A stretch of DNA of 64,000 bases from Sphingomonas radiodurans (GCF_020866845.1 NZ_CP086594.1:186001-250000); one strand, 5' to 3'. Counted from the first letter of the stretch, positions 1 through 10,240 are shown. Notes: a model not told the origin generated them from the sequence alone. A program made the numbers and translations.

Positions 1-1300
1 CCGTGAGATCCCGATCAGCGGTGAGCGCAAGCGCGGACGTCGCGTTGCCACCCGCGTCGATCGTCAGATCCGTCCCGGCGATGCCCGTCCCGACCGAAGC
101 GTCGCCACCCGTCGTCACCGAGACATTGCCGATCGTCGCAACCGCACGACTGATCGTCGCCGCACTATCGCTGAAAATCGCGACATCGCTGCCGCCAGTG
201 ACCGAGCCGGTAACGAACAGCGCGTCGCCAGCCGCCACCACGCCATCCGTGTCGAGCTTGGTCAACGTCGCGACCGTGCCCGCAACCCCCGTGCCCAGCG
301 ACAGCGCGCCATTACGCGCCGTGATCGTCAGCGCCTCGCTCGTGGCGGTAGCATTCGCGACCGTCGCGGCGCCCAACGCGTCGATCGTGAGATTCCGCCC
401 CGCGGTCAGATCGACCGCCGACGTCGCGTCACGGCCTGCCGTCACCGACAGATCTGTCCCCGCCAGCCCGGTCCGGATCACCGCATCGCGGCCCGTCTCG
501 ACCACCAGATTGCCAGTCGTCGCGGTCGCCGCGTTGATTGTCGCATCGGTCGAGCTGAAGACCGCAACATCGCTGCCGCCAGTAACCGAGCCGGTGACGA
601 TTAGCGCATCGCCACCCGCGACCACGCCATCAGTGTCGAGCTTGGTCAACGTAGCAACCGTGCCCGCGCCGCCGGTGCCGAGCGACAACGCACCATTACG
701 CGCCGTTACTGCAAGCGCCTCGTTCGTGGCGGTGGCAGTCGCGATCGTCGCACTGCCCAAGGCATCGATCGTCAGGTTCCGCCCCGCGGTCAGATCGACC
801 GCCGACGTCGCGTCACGGCCTGCCGTTACCGACAGATCCGTCCCCCCCAGCCCGCTCCGGATCACCGCATCGCGGCCCGTCTCGACCGCCAGATTACCCG
901 ACGTCGCGTTCGCCGCGTTGATCGTTGCGTCCGTCGCGCTGAAGATCACGACATCGCTGCCGCCAGTGACCGCAGTCGTAACGGCCAACGCGTCGCCAGC
1001 CGCCACGACGCCATCCGTGTCGAGCTTGGTCAACGTCGCGACAGTGCCCGCAACTCCCGTGCCCAGCGAAAGCGCGCCGTTACGCGCCGTGATCGCAAGC
1101 GCCTCGCTCGTGGCGGTGGCAGTCGCGATCGTCGCACTGCCCAAGGCATCGATCGTAAGATTCCGCGCCGCGGTCAGATCGACCGCCGACGTCACGTCGC
1201 GCCCCGCCGTCACTGACAGATCCGTCCCCGCCAGCCCGGTCAGGATCACTGCATCGTGACCCGTCTGGACCACCAGATTATCCGCCGTCGCGGTCGCCGC
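1..1300 (-). repeat. Tandem 128-residue (384-nt) repeats inside the adhesin gene
   Basis: The motif around 'gacagatc(c/t)gtccc' recurs at 63, 447, 831 and 1215, an exact period of 384 nt (128 codons). Flanking bases are conserved almost at DNA level between copies. The array runs off the left edge, so the total copy number is unknown. Near-identical tandem copies in a surface protein gene can expand or contract by recombination. Confidence 0.85.
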
Positions 1301-4300
1301 GTTTATCGTCGCGTCGGTCGCGCTGATGATCGTTGCATCGGTGCCGCCAGTGATCGCGGCGGTGACGAACAGCGCATCCTCGCTCGCCGCCACAACACCA
1401 GCCACGGCATCGTCATCGCGTTTGACCAGCGTCGCACTTGTCCCCGCAACACCGGTCCCGAGTGTCAGGCGCCCGGCTTCCGCCAGCAGCGACAGCGTCG
1501 TCGTGCTCGCAGCATCGACGACATCCAGCGCATCCGCGGCAACGACGATGCTCGCGCCGTCGATCTCGCCGAGCTGCGCGACCCCAAGCAGCGCGCCGAC
1601 TGACAAATCGGTCGCCGCAGCCAGCCGCGCCGAGCCATAACCGTCGACGAGCGGCATTGCGATCGGATCGACTGCCGCCGCACTGCCGCCGGTCGTGCGC
1701 AAGGTGGCCACGCCACTCACTTGCGCCGAACCGATCTGCAGCCCACCCGTCGCGGACAGGTCGAGCGACGCCGCGACGATCCGGCCGAACCGCGCCGTGC
1801 CGATCGTGCCGCTGCTGGTCACTGCCCCGCCCGCGTTGATCGTGCCGAACGTCGCCGCATTGGTGGCGTCAATGACCACTCGCCCGGGCGTGCTCAACGT
1901 CGCGCCACCACCGGTCGCCATCCAGCCGTCGCGTAAGCCGCTGATCGACCCCTCGCCAGCGCTGACGCCCAGCGCCCCACCGCTAGTCACAGCGCTACCG
2001 ATCCGGATATCGCCAAGATCGGCCGTAATCGTCGCCGAAGCACTGCTCAGGCTCTCAACAACGAGCCCGTCGTCGGTCGAGCCGGTCAGCGCCGGCCCCG
2101 CAACCGTGCTCGCACGGATACGGATTGTACTGCCAATGAGCGCCGCGTTTTCGGGCGCGCCGATCGCGATCCCACCCGTCCCCGCCACCAGCGGATCGCC
2201 GAGCCCGGCCTGCGCCGGCGTGAACGTCACCGCGCGGTTGTCCGGCCCCGTGCCGAGTGTCGTCGCTTCGGTCAGGAACGACGTCCCGGTCGCCCGCAGA
2301 TCGACATCGTCGCCGGCCCGCAGCACCGCCAACGTCGCATTGCCGCCAGAATCGACGCTCACGTCCTCGAACGCAGCGAGCCGTGTCGCGGAACCGGCGT
2401 TTCGCCCGGCCAGCAGTGCGACCGTTCCTGCGATCGCAGCGCCCGTGCCGATCGATGCGTCCCGCGCCGCCTGAACCCTGAGATCGCCCGTCGTTGCCGT
2501 GGCGCCCAAGAGCGTCGCATCGGTCGCGCTACGCACGTCCACGCCGGTCCCGCCGGTCAGTGAGGTCGTGACGAACAGCCCGTCCGCCACAGCCGCTGGC
2601 GTTCCCGCGACTGCATCGTCGTCACGCTTCGCCAGCGTCGCCGTAGTCGCCGCTAGCCCGGTGCCGAGCGTCAGCCGCCCGTTCTCCGCCAGCACGAAAA
2701 GCGAGCTGTCGCGCGCCGTGGCGCTGGTGATGCCGACCGCATCGCCGCGAATCGCAACACTGCTGCCCAGCGTAACGCCCAGCTGCGCCGCGCCAAGCAG
2801 CGCATCGATTGTCAACGCGCCGCGCGCATCCAGATTCGCGCCGCCATAACCCACCACGATCGGCGTGCCGATCAATTCGATCGCCGCCGCCGCGCCGCCG
2901 AGGACGCGCAGGTTCGCCGCGCCGGCCACATCGGCGATCCCAATCTGCAGTCCGTTCGTCGCGACCAGGTCGAGGGTCGTCGTCGTAATCCGGCCAAAGC
3001 GGCCAGTGGTGAACACACCGTCGCTCGCCAGGCCGCCCGCGTCGATCGCCCCGATCGAAATCGTGCCAGGCACTGAAAGTAGCACCGTACCGGGCGTGTT
3101 CAGGGTCGAGCCGCCCATCGTCGGAGCCCAGCCGTCACGCAATCCGCTGGCCGATCCGAGGTTCGAGGTGACGGCGAGCGCGCCCGTGTCCGTCGCCGCG
3201 CTGCCGATCCGGATGTCGCCCAGATCCGCCAGAAGCGTCGCGCTGGCGCTGCTCAGCCCCTCCACGACCAGGCCGGCATCGGTCGAGCCGCTCAGCGCCG
3301 GCCCACCGATCGACGCCGCACGAATACGGATGTTGCTGCCGACCAGCGCAGCATCTTCGGGCGCGCCGATCGCGATCCCGCCCGTGCCCGCTATTCGTGG
3401 ATCGCCGAGCCCGGCCTGCGCCGTCGTGAAACTCACCGCCCGCGTATCGGCGCCCGTCCCGAGCGTCGTCGCTTCGCTCAGGAACACCGCCCCGCTTGCC
3501 AGCAGATCGATATCGTCGCCGGCCTCCAGCGCGCGCAAGGTCGCGGCGCCCCCAGCCGTCACGCTCACGTCCTCGATCGCAGCGAGCCGCGTCGCCGAAC
3601 CGGCATCCCGTCCGGCCAGCAGCGCGAGCGTACCCGCGAGCGCATTGCCCGTGCCGATCGAGGCATCCCGCGCGGCCTGCACCCGCAGGTCGCCCGTCGT
3701 CGCCATCGCACTCGCCACGCTGGCGTCGGTCTCGCTGCGCACGTCGACGCCCGTGCCGCCGGTCAGCGATGTCGTGACGAACAACGCATCGGCCACCGCC
3801 GCCGGCGTACCCGCGATCGCGTCCAGATCGCGCTTCCAAACCGTCGCGCTCGTCGCCGCGCTTCCCGTGCCGAGCGTCAGCCGACCCTGTTCGGCAAGCA
3901 GGAACAGGCTGCCCGTCCGCGCGGTCGCGCTCGCAATGTCGATCGCATCGGCCTGCACGTCGATGCTGCTGCCGAACGTCGCGCCAAGCTGCGCCGCCCC
4001 CGTCAGCGCCGCCACCGTCAGCGCGCCACCGGCGTTCAGATCGCCCGCGCCATATTCCGCCACCAGCGGCGTCGCGACCGCGCCAAAGGCTGCAGCGCTG
4101 CCGCCCGTCACGCTCAGGTCCGCCGTGCCGGTCACGCTGGCCGTGCCAAGTTGCAATCCGTCGACGGCAGACAAGGAAAGGCTGTCCGCCGCGATCCGGC
4201 CGAACCGAGCGGTGCTGAAGGCGCCATCGCTGAACACCGCGCCGCCCGCCTCGATCGTCCCGATCGCAACGCCGTTCGGCGCCGCAATGCTCACCGTCCC

Positions 4301-7300
4301 CGGTGTGCGCAGCTGCGACCCGCCCGCGCTAGCCACCCAGCCATTGCGCAAGCCGCTGATCGAGCCAGCCCCGGCAGTTACCGTCAACGCGCCGCCCGTC
4401 GTCGCTGAACCGACCCGGATGTCGCTGAGGTCGGCCGTCACAATCGCAGCGGCGCTGTTCAGGCTTTCGATCACGAGCCCGACGTCTGTCGATCCAGTCA
4501 GCGCCGGCCCGGCAACGGAATCAGCGCGAAGCCGAATGTTGCTCCCGACGAGCGCGGCGTCCTCGGGTGCGCCGATCGCGATCCCCCCGGTCCCCGCGAC
4601 CAGCGGATCGCCGAGCCCGGCCTGCGCCGGCGTGAACGTCACCGCGCGCGTATCCGCGCCCGTCCCGAGCGTCGTCGCCTCGGCCAGGAACAGCGTGCCG
4701 GCTGCCCCCAGAACAATGTCGTCGCCGGCCTGAAGCGCGGTCAGCGTCGCGTTTCCACCCGCCTCGACGCTCACATCTTCGCCTGCCGCCAGCCGCGTCG
4801 CCGATGCCGCATCGCGACCAGCAAGAAGCGCCAGCGTCCCGGCAGTCGCCGTGCCGGTGCCAAGCGCCGCGTCACGCGCCGCCTGCACCGCAAGATTGCC
4901 AGTGGTGGCGGTGGCCGCCAACACGGTAGCATCGCTCGCGCTCCGCACGTCGACCCCAGTCCCGCCGGTCACCGATGCCGTCACGAACAACGCGTCCGCC
5001 GCCGCCCCGACGATCGCATCGTCATCGCGCTTCGCCAGCGTTGCCGTCGTCGCCGCAAGCCCGGTCCCGAGCGCCAGGCGACCACTTTCGGCGAGCAGGA
5101 ACAGACTGCCCGTCCCCGCCGTCGCACTCGTCACGTCGAGCGCATCGCTGCGGATATCGACCGTATCGCCCGCCGTCGCGCCAAGCTGCGCCGCACCGGC
5201 CAGCGCCCGCACCGTCAGCGCGTCACCGGCATTCAGGTCCGCACGGCCATGGTCACTCACCAGCGTCGCGCCGCTCTGGCTGAACGCATCCGGCGCGCCA
5301 CCGAGGTTGGTCAGCGCAACCGTATCGACCACGTCGACGCTGCCGATCTGCAATCCGCCAATCGCCGCCAGATCAAGCGTGTCGGCCTCGACCCGCCGAA
5401 TGCGCACCTGGCCCAGCGTGCCCGTGCCCGAAACCGATCCGCCGGCGTCGATCAATCCGATCGTCACCGCGCCCGGCGTGGTGATCGAGACGTTCCCGGC
5501 CGTGACGAGCTCGGAGCCGCCGGCCGAATTGACCCAGCCCGCCGCCAGCCCGCTGACCGAGCCATCGGTCGCCCGCACGTTGAGGTCGCCCGCATTCGTC
5601 TGCGCCTGCCCGACGCGGATATCGTCCGACGTACCGAGCGGGATTTCACGATCCGCCAGCAGCGCCGCGCTCGCGCTCGCCAATTGCTCGACCACGAGGC
5701 CGCTGTCGGTCGATCCGGTCAGCGCGACGCCGCCCGAGGCGATGGATGCGGCGGTTAGGCGGATATTGCTGCCGGCTAGTGCAGCATCTTCCGGCCCCGC
5801 CGCCGCGATCCCTCCTGTTCCGGCCAGCGCCGGATCGAACGTCACCGCGCGGGTATCCGCGCCGTTGCCGGCCGTATTGACGCGGCTGAGCGTCAATGCG
5901 CCAACCGCGGTTAAGTCTGCATCGTCGCCAGCGAACACCGCCGCCAGCCCCGCCGTGCCGCCTGCCCGAATGCCCACGTCCTCGCCGGCGCGCACCGCAC
6001 CGATCGTTAGCACGTTCCCGCCAGCAAGCAGCCCGATCGACCCTAGCGTCGGGTCGTCGGTCGACAGCGTCGTCGCCGCGCCGGCGAGCGAAAGATCGTT
6101 GGTCGCCGAGACGAGAATGTCAGCGCCATTGCTGCGCATGACGCCGCCGACCGCGACACTCGTCCCGCGCAGGTCGATCCCCGATCCTGCACCGCGCGCG
6201 GTAACATCGCCTACGATCGCGATGCTGCTGTCGCTGCGGATGCCGAGCGGCTGCACCACGTCGATCGACCCGGCCGCGAATGCGCCGGTGGTGACGAGCA
6301 GATCGTCCGCATTACCGAGCGTCCGCAGCGACTCCCCAACGACGCCACCGAGCGTCACGGCGCCATTGCTGGTGACCAGCACGTCGGATCGCGCGCCGGT
6401 CCGCCCGCCGACCACTTGCGTGGTCTCGGCAAATGCAATCGCGCCGGTCGGAGCCAACAACGTCAGGGCCTCGGCGCCCGGAGCGGCGCTGTTCGACTGG
6501 AGCGAGAGCGCGCCCAGCCCCGTGATTCCCCCGGTCGCCGCGCTGACCGTGACCAGCCCGCCGGCCGTCTGGCTAAGTACCGCACCGGCGCGCCCCAGCG
6601 CCGCCGTGCTCCCCGCGACCGAATAGTTGCGTCCCGCCGTCACCCCACCGCCAGCCGTGATCGCTTCGACCGCGCCGAACGACACGTCACGCGTCGCCTG
6701 CGCGCTACCCCCCGTGATCGACAGCGCCCCCGCGGCGTTGAGGATCACGTCGCTGGTCGCGCCGCTGGCGTTGAGGCCACCGCTCACGTTGATCCCCGGC
6801 TGAACCGGCGGTTCGCCTTCCACACCGTTGACGATGTCGAGCACGGACCCGCCGACCGTCGTCGGCGCAGTCGCGATCACCACAGCACCGTTCGCCGCGG
6901 TCGCGGTCAACTGCGACGCTGTCACGCCTAGCAACGCGCCGGTCACCGCCGCCTGCGCACCGCCGGCGATCACCACTGATCCGCCGCTGATCACGCCGCC
7001 CGCGGCGATTGCTGCCGTGCCCAGCACCGAGCCGGCGTTGATCCTGATGCTTAGCGGATTGTCGACCCCGCTGTTGAAGGTCACGTCGCTTGCCGCGACG
7101 AGCGCGACCGAACCGCTGGTGGCAGTCAGCGTCTTTTCGTTCTCGATCTGCTGCGCCACCGCGACGATCGAGCCGGTAGCGGTGATCGCGCCGGGAGTAG
7201 CGCCGCCGACGAAGCGGATCGGCGCGATCGAAGCGCCACCTTCGCCCGCGCTGAACAGCAGCGTTCCGGGCAAGCTCCCGCCGACCGCCTGGAAAGCGGC

Positions 7301-7813
7301 CTCCTGCGCCGGTGTCAGCGCCAGCGGAATGGTGCTCACGACGAGCCCGGCGCCAGAAAACGAACCCGTCCGGCCAAAGGTGATGCCGTCGGGGTTCACG
7401 ATCCACACGTTGATGTTGTTGGCGGTGATCGATCCGTTGATTTGCGACGGATTGGTCAGAATAGGCGCTATCGCCGGCAGCACGCGATTGATCACCGTCA
7501 GCGGATTCGCCGCGGTCGCGGTCGCCGTTGAGTCGCGGAAGGTTACGGTCGCTCCCTCTGCGACGTTGAACGTCGCCCAGGTGATAATCCGGTTCCGCGC
7601 GTTCAGGTTGACGTCGAGCGCGGTGCTGGCCGGCAGCGCGACCGCCGGCGTCACGATCGCGCCGCCAGCGTCTGCAACCTGCGGAATTGGCGGCACCTGC
7701 GCCGCCGCGATCATCGGCGCCAGGCCGCCCCCGATCAGCGCCGTCGAGAGAAGCAACCGGCGCAACACGACGCGGCGCTGGCCATACGCGGAAACGGGCG
7801 CAGGAACGGGCAT
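1..7813 (-). CDS. Giant TpsA-type exoprotein (filamentous haemagglutinin-like adhesin), 3' end cut by window
   Basis: This is the secreted partner of a two-partner (type Vb) secretion system, probably a large beta-helical surface adhesin. I read the minus strand codon by codon from the ATG at 7813 to the left edge and met no stop, so at least 2,604 codons are present and the C-terminus lies outside. The N-terminus has a basic region and a hydrophobic stretch (residues 13-38) ending at AAA-Q, a likely signal peptide. The haemagglutination-type secretion domain follows, with NPDGI at residues 140-144, a variant of the family's NPNGI motif. The rest is rich in Gly, Ala, Thr, Val, Asp and Asn and is built of internal repeats. 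Its ATG overlaps the TGA of the transporter gene by one base (TGATG), so the two are co-translated. The ligand and biological role cannot be read from the sequence. Confidence 0.9.
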   Translation of the reverse strand, partial: MPVPAPVSAYGQRRVVLRRLLLSTALIGGGLAPMIAAAQVPPIPQVADAGGAIVTPAVALPASTALDVNLNARNRIITWATFNVAEGATVTFRDSTATATAANPLTVINRVLPAIAPILTNPSQINGSITANNINVWIVNPDGITFGRTGSFSGAGLVVSTIPLALTPAQEAAFQAVGGSLPGTLLFSAGEGGASIAPIRFVGGATPGAITATGSIVAVAQQIENEKTLTATSGSVALVAASDVTFNSGVDNPLSIRINAGSVLGTAAIAAGGVISGGSVVIAGGAQAAVTGALLGVTASQLTATAANGAVVIATAPTTVGGSVLDIVNGVEGEPPVQPGINVSGGLNASGATSDVILNAAGALSITGGSAQATRDVSFGAVEAITAGGGVTAGRNYSVAGSTAALGRAGAVLSQTAGGLVTVSAATGGITGLGALSLQSNSAAPGAEALTLLAPTGAIAFAETTQVVGGRTGARSDVLVTSNGAVTLGGVVGESLRTLGNADDLLVTTGAFAAGSIDVVQPLGIRSDSSIAIVGDVTARGAGSGIDLRGTSVAVGGVMRSNGADILVSATNDLSLAGAATTLSTDDPTLGSIGLLAGGNVLTIGAVRAGEDVGIRAGGTAGLAAVFAGDDADLTAVGALTLSRVNTAGNGADTRAVTFDPALAGTGGIAAAGPEDAALAGSNIRLTAASIASGGVALTGSTDSGLVVEQLASASAALLADREIPLGTSDDIRVGQAQTNAGDLNVRATDGSVSGLAAGWVNSAGGSELVTAGNVSITTPGAVTIGLIDAGGSVSGTGTLGQVRIRRVEADTLDLAAIGGLQIGSVDVVDTVALTNLGGAPDAFSQSGATLVSDHGRADLNAGDALTVRALAGAAQLGATAGDTVDIRSDALDVTSATAGTGSLFLLAESGRLALGTGLAATTATLAKRDDDAIVGAAADALFVTASVTGGTGVDVRSASDATVLAATATTGNLAVQAARDAALGTGTATAGTLALLAGRDAASATRLAAGEDVSVEAGGNATLTALQAGDDIVLGAAGTLFLAEATTLGTGADTRAVTFTPAQAGLGDPLVAGTGGIAIGAPEDAALVGSNIRLRADSVAGPALTGSTDVGLVIESLNSAAAIVTADLSDIRVGSATTGGALTVTAGAGSISGLRNGWVASAGGSQLRTPGTVSIAAPNGVAIGTIEAGGAVFSDGAFSTARFGRIAADSLSLSAVDGLQLGTASVTGTADLSVTGGSAAAFGAVATPLVAEYGAGDLNAGGALTVAALTGAAQLGATFGSSIDVQADAIDIASATARTGSLFLLAEQGRLTLGTGSAATSATVWKRDLDAIAGTPAAVADALFVTTSLTGGTGVDVRSETDASVASAMATTGDLRVQAARDASIGTGNALAGTLALLAGRDAGSATRLAAIEDVSVTAGGAATLRALEAGDDIDLLASGAVFLSEATTLGTGADTRAVSFTTAQAGLGDPRIAGTGGIAIGAPEDAALVGSNIRIRAASIGGPALSGSTDAGLVVEGLSSASATLLADLGDIRIGSAATDTGALAVTSNLGSASGLRDGWAPTMGGSTLNTPGTVLLSVPGTISIGAIDAGGLASDGVFTTGRFGRITTTTLDLVATNGLQIGIADVAGAANLRVLGGAAAAIELIGTPIVVGYGGANLDARGALTIDALLGAAQLGVTLGSSVAIRGDAVGITSATARDSSLFVLAENGRLTLGTGLAATTATLAKRDDDAVAGTPAAVADGLFVTTSLTGGTGVDVRSATDATLLGATATTGDLRVQAARDASIGTGAAIAGTVALLAGRNAGSATRLAAFEDVSVDSGGNATLAVLRAGDDVDLRATGTSFLTEATTLGTGPDNRAVTFTPAQAGLGDPLVAGTGGIAIGAPENAALIGSTIRIRASTVAGPALTGSTDDGLVVESLSSASATITADLGDIRIGSAVTSGGALGVSAGEGSISGLRDGWMATGGGATLSTPGRVVIDATNAATFGTINAGGAVTSSGTIGTARFGRIVAASLDLSATGGLQIGSAQVSGVATLRTTGGSAAAVDPIAMPLVDGYGSARLAAATDLSVGALLGVAQLGEIDGASIVVAADALDVVDAASTTTLSLLAEAGRLTLGTGVAGTSATLVKRDDDAVAGVVAASEDALFVTAAITGGTDATIISATDATINAATATADNLVVQTGHDAVILTGLAGTDLSVTAGRDVTSAVDLTAARNLTIDALGSATIATATATSEALAITARNGALSLGTGVAGTVATLTKLDTDGVVAAGDALAVTTAVTGGSDVVIFSATDATINAANATSGNLAVETGRDAVIRSGLGGTDLSVTAGRDATSAVDLTAGRNLTIDALGSATIATATATNEALAVTARNGALSLGTGGAGTVATLTKLDTDGVVAGGDALIVTGSVTGGSDVAVFSSTDATINAATATTGNLVVETGRDAVIRTGLAGTDLSVTAGRDATSAVDLTAGRNLTIDALGAATVANATATSEALTITARNGALSLGTGVAGTVATLTKLDTDGVVAAGDALFVTGSVTGGSDVAIFSDSAATISRAVATIGNVSVTTGGDASVGTGIAGTDLTIDAGGNATSALALTADRDLT
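1300..5900 (-). repeat. Four long repeats of about 402 residues (1,206 nt) inside the adhesin gene
   Basis: The anchor 'gagcccggcc' occurs at 2201, 3407 and 4613, exactly 1,206 nt apart. A second anchor near 1407, 2613, 3819 and 5016 shows the same spacing apart from a 9-nt deletion in the last unit. A more diverged copy of the first anchor region lies near 5837. The units are less alike than the 384-nt repeats. Part of the 128-residue unit resembles part of the 402-residue unit, which suggests the short array arose from one module of the long repeat. Confidence 0.8.
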
Positions 7814-9603
7814 CAGCGGCCTCCCCAGGGGAAAAGTTGCGTCGTCAACGAAATCATGAACCGGCCGTTGGGCTTACGCGTGTCGGTCAGCAGCGCCCGG
7901 TCGAGCGGTTTGGCGTAGAACGCATCGAGCAGTAGGCGCCCCGGCATGATCACGCGCACGCCGCCGCCCACCGAGCGCAGCAGCCGGTTGCGCTCGGTCG
8001 TGCCGGCATCGAGATTGTACAGCCGCACCCAATCGTAGAAGCCCGTCGCCTCGATCGAGACCGGCAGCTTCAGCGGCACGCGCACGCGCGGCTCGATGCG
8101 GAACGCGACCGCCCGGTCGCCACCGTTCGAGCCCGGATCATAGCCGCGGCCATAGGTATAGTTGCCTAGCGAAAATTCCTCGAGATTGAGTAGCGGATCG
8201 CGCGTCCATTGCCCGAACGCTGAGATGCCCAGCGACACCAACATCTGCGTGCGGAAATCGGCGAGCATCTCGCCGCGGATCACGGTAGCGCGCGGATTGC
8301 CGTCGAACCGGCTCGGCGAATAGCCGTTCTTCACCTCGCCCTGGTCGGACGCACCGAACAGGCCTGTCCCCCGGCGAACTTCGGCATAGCCGGTGATCGA
8401 CGCGCTCGATCCGTCATCGCCGTTCAGGTTGAGCTGCCCGTTCAGCCGGCCATAGGCTACGCGGAGGCTGTCGCGCGTGAAGGGCACGCCCGTGCCGCCC
8501 TGGAAGATCTGGGTCCGCTGATTGAGCAGTTCCAGCCCGGCGCCGATGCGCAACTGCGCGGGCACGGTGCGCACCAGCATCTGGTTCAGCTCGACGCTCA
8601 GGATCGCCGAGCGCGAGCGCAGGTCGAGTTCGAGGATGTCGGGCCGCGAGAAAGCGACGCTGCCCGCGATCTGCGCGCGCAACCCCGATCCATTCAGCGC
8701 GAAATCATGCCCCGCCTGCGCGACGCGGATCTCGTCCCAATCGATCGAATTGGAGTAGCCGAAATACGTCCGATCGGCGAGCCCGGTCAGGCCATAGGCC
8801 TCGCCGCGGATCGACGCGACCCACGGGCCCAGCTGCGGCGAACCGAAGTTCTGGATGTTGGCCAGCACCTGCAGTCGCTTGGTCTCGACCGTCAGCGTGC
8901 CGATCACTTCGCCCGGCTTGGTCTGCGCCGGGCTCAGCGACAGTGTCACGTCCACCCCGGGAACGTCGCCGGTCAGCAGCAGGATGCGTTCTGCATCGCG
9001 GCGGTTGAGCGGGGTCAGCGCGCGCAGCGCATCAATGCGACGCTCTACCTCGCCGCGGAACGGCCCCAGGTCGCCGAGCACGCGAAGTTCCACGATCCGC
9101 GCGGACACGATCTGCAGCTTGAACTGGCCCGAGCGGATCTCCTGCGCCGGAATCTGCGCCAGCGCGATATAGCCGGCCCCGCTCAGCCGCTCGTTCACCT
9201 GATCGCGGATGCGACAGACCAGCGAGATCGGCTGCTCACCCGCGGGCACCGTCGCGAGGTCCGCGAGCAATGCCTGCAACTCGGGCGCGATCGGCGTGCC
9301 CTCGGGCGTCTCGAAAACGATCGCAGTCAACGTGACGCGAACTTGCGAATCTTCGAGCGCGCACGGCGCTTGCTGGAACGCCCCACCGGACTCGACCCGC
9401 GCGGTCGACGGCGCAGCAGCAGGTGGCTTCTGCAGCTCGACTTCGGCGCGGGTCGGCACTGCCGGCGTGCCCAGGTCCTGCGGCGGCAGCTTCCCGCCGA
9501 CCGGCGTCGGGATCTGCTGCGCCCATGCCGCACCGCTCATCGCGATCAGCGACGTCGCCAGCGTTAGCCGCCCTAAGATACCCCGCCTAAAACTACCTCG
9601 CAT
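7813..9603 (-). CDS. TpsB-type outer-membrane transporter (ShlB/FhaC/HecB family)
   Basis: An outer-membrane beta-barrel of the Omp85 superfamily that would carry the downstream adhesin across the outer membrane. The 596 residues begin with a clear signal peptide ending near AWA-QQ (about residue 29) and a Pro-rich linker. A POTRA region follows (about 60-210) holding two Cys residues that could pair. The C-terminal two thirds alternate polar and hydrophobic residues as expected for a 16-strand barrel. The tip-loop motif of the family appears as GRGYDP about 115 residues from the end. Length fits FhaC/ShlB proteins (about 550-600). It is the first gene of a two-gene operon, with a putative promoter just upstream. 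Confidence 0.93.
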   Translation of the reverse strand: MRGSFRRGILGRLTLATSLIAMSGAAWAQQIPTPVGGKLPPQDLGTPAVPTRAEVELQKPPAAAPSTARVESGGAFQQAPCALEDSQVRVTLTAIVFETPEGTPIAPELQALLADLATVPAGEQPISLVCRIRDQVNERLSGAGYIALAQIPAQEIRSGQFKLQIVSARIVELRVLGDLGPFRGEVERRIDALRALTPLNRRDAERILLLTGDVPGVDVTLSLSPAQTKPGEVIGTLTVETKRLQVLANIQNFGSPQLGPWVASIRGEAYGLTGLADRTYFGYSNSIDWDEIRVAQAGHDFALNGSGLRAQIAGSVAFSRPDILELDLRSRSAILSVELNQMLVRTVPAQLRIGAGLELLNQRTQIFQGGTGVPFTRDSLRVAYGRLNGQLNLNGDDGSSASITGYAEVRRGTGLFGASDQGEVKNGYSPSRFDGNPRATVIRGEMLADFRTQMLVSLGISAFGQWTRDPLLNLEEFSLGNYTYGRGYDPGSNGGDRAVAFRIEPRVRVPLKLPVSIEATGFYDWVRLYNLDAGTTERNRLLRSVGGGVRVIMPGRLLLDAFYAKPLDRALLTDTRKPNGRFMISLTTQLFPWGGR

Positions 9604-9659
9604 CCACGCCCCCCGGCACGCCGCCCTGCTCTGCGATCGAGTCGCAGATTTCGGTCGGA

Positions 9660-9688
9660 CGCTATGCTCTGCCCCATAGACCCGTCAA
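9660..9688 (-). promoter_or_regulatory. Putative sigma-70-like promoter for the tpsB-tpsA operon
   Basis: On the minus strand, TTGACG (9688-9683) and ATAGCG (9665-9660) are separated by 17 bases. Transcription would start about 50 bases before the tpsB ATG at 9603. The -35 is good and the -10 is weak, so this is a prediction only. Confidence 0.4.
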
Positions 9689-10240
9689 GTCGAACTAATC
9701 TTCGATCAATCTAAAATACAGTGCGATTTCAAACGGATACTAAAGCAGCACTAGTTCGGACTGCGACTTCTACGCAACACGACGACCGGTACATCCCCCA
9801 AAAGGGTGAGACGACTCATCATTTGCTGCCAGCCACCATCAACGAGACGCTTGGAATACAATGCCAACACTTCCCGGACTTAGCTGACAACAAGCTTCAC
9901 TAGGCTATTCAATCCTGAATGCCTCATTGCAGCTCGGCTCGGATCGTCACCCAACGGCGCCGCTCGCACCGCCGCCGCGAACAAACTCTTCAAATGTTGG
10001 AAAAGTCATGTTTCTCTCGGACCATGACTGCCGTCTGCCGCCTCACCGCGCCGTTGGAGAAAAAGCGCGCGACAGCCTCAACTTCCTCAACATTCGTTTT
10101 TTGCAATCGTCGCCCTGTGGCCGAAATGCCGCGCTCGCCGAGCGTTACATCTTGCGACCAAACACCGCTGGCCCTGCGACAAAGCATCGACAAGGAGGCG
10201 CCAGAACGGGTCATCCCCGACACCATCCCGGAGCGCCGAT
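9689..10240. other. Intergenic gap with no convincing gene
   Basis: A gap of about 550 bases separates the divergent tpsB and TonB-receptor genes. The part around 9690-9910 is clearly more AT-rich than the rest of the window. Short open frames on both strands have no recognisable protein character, good ribosome site or expected codon bias. It probably holds regulatory DNA for the two flanking outer-membrane genes, but I could not identify specific operators. The last 15 bases contain the ribosome site of the receptor gene. Confidence 0.5.

Noticed and set aside
3..6626. Long plus-strand open frames rich in Pro, Ser, Ala and Val opposite the adhesin
   Set aside because: They are antisense shadows of the repetitive adhesin: no ribosome sites, low complexity, and the minus frame has signal peptide, secretion motif and operon context.
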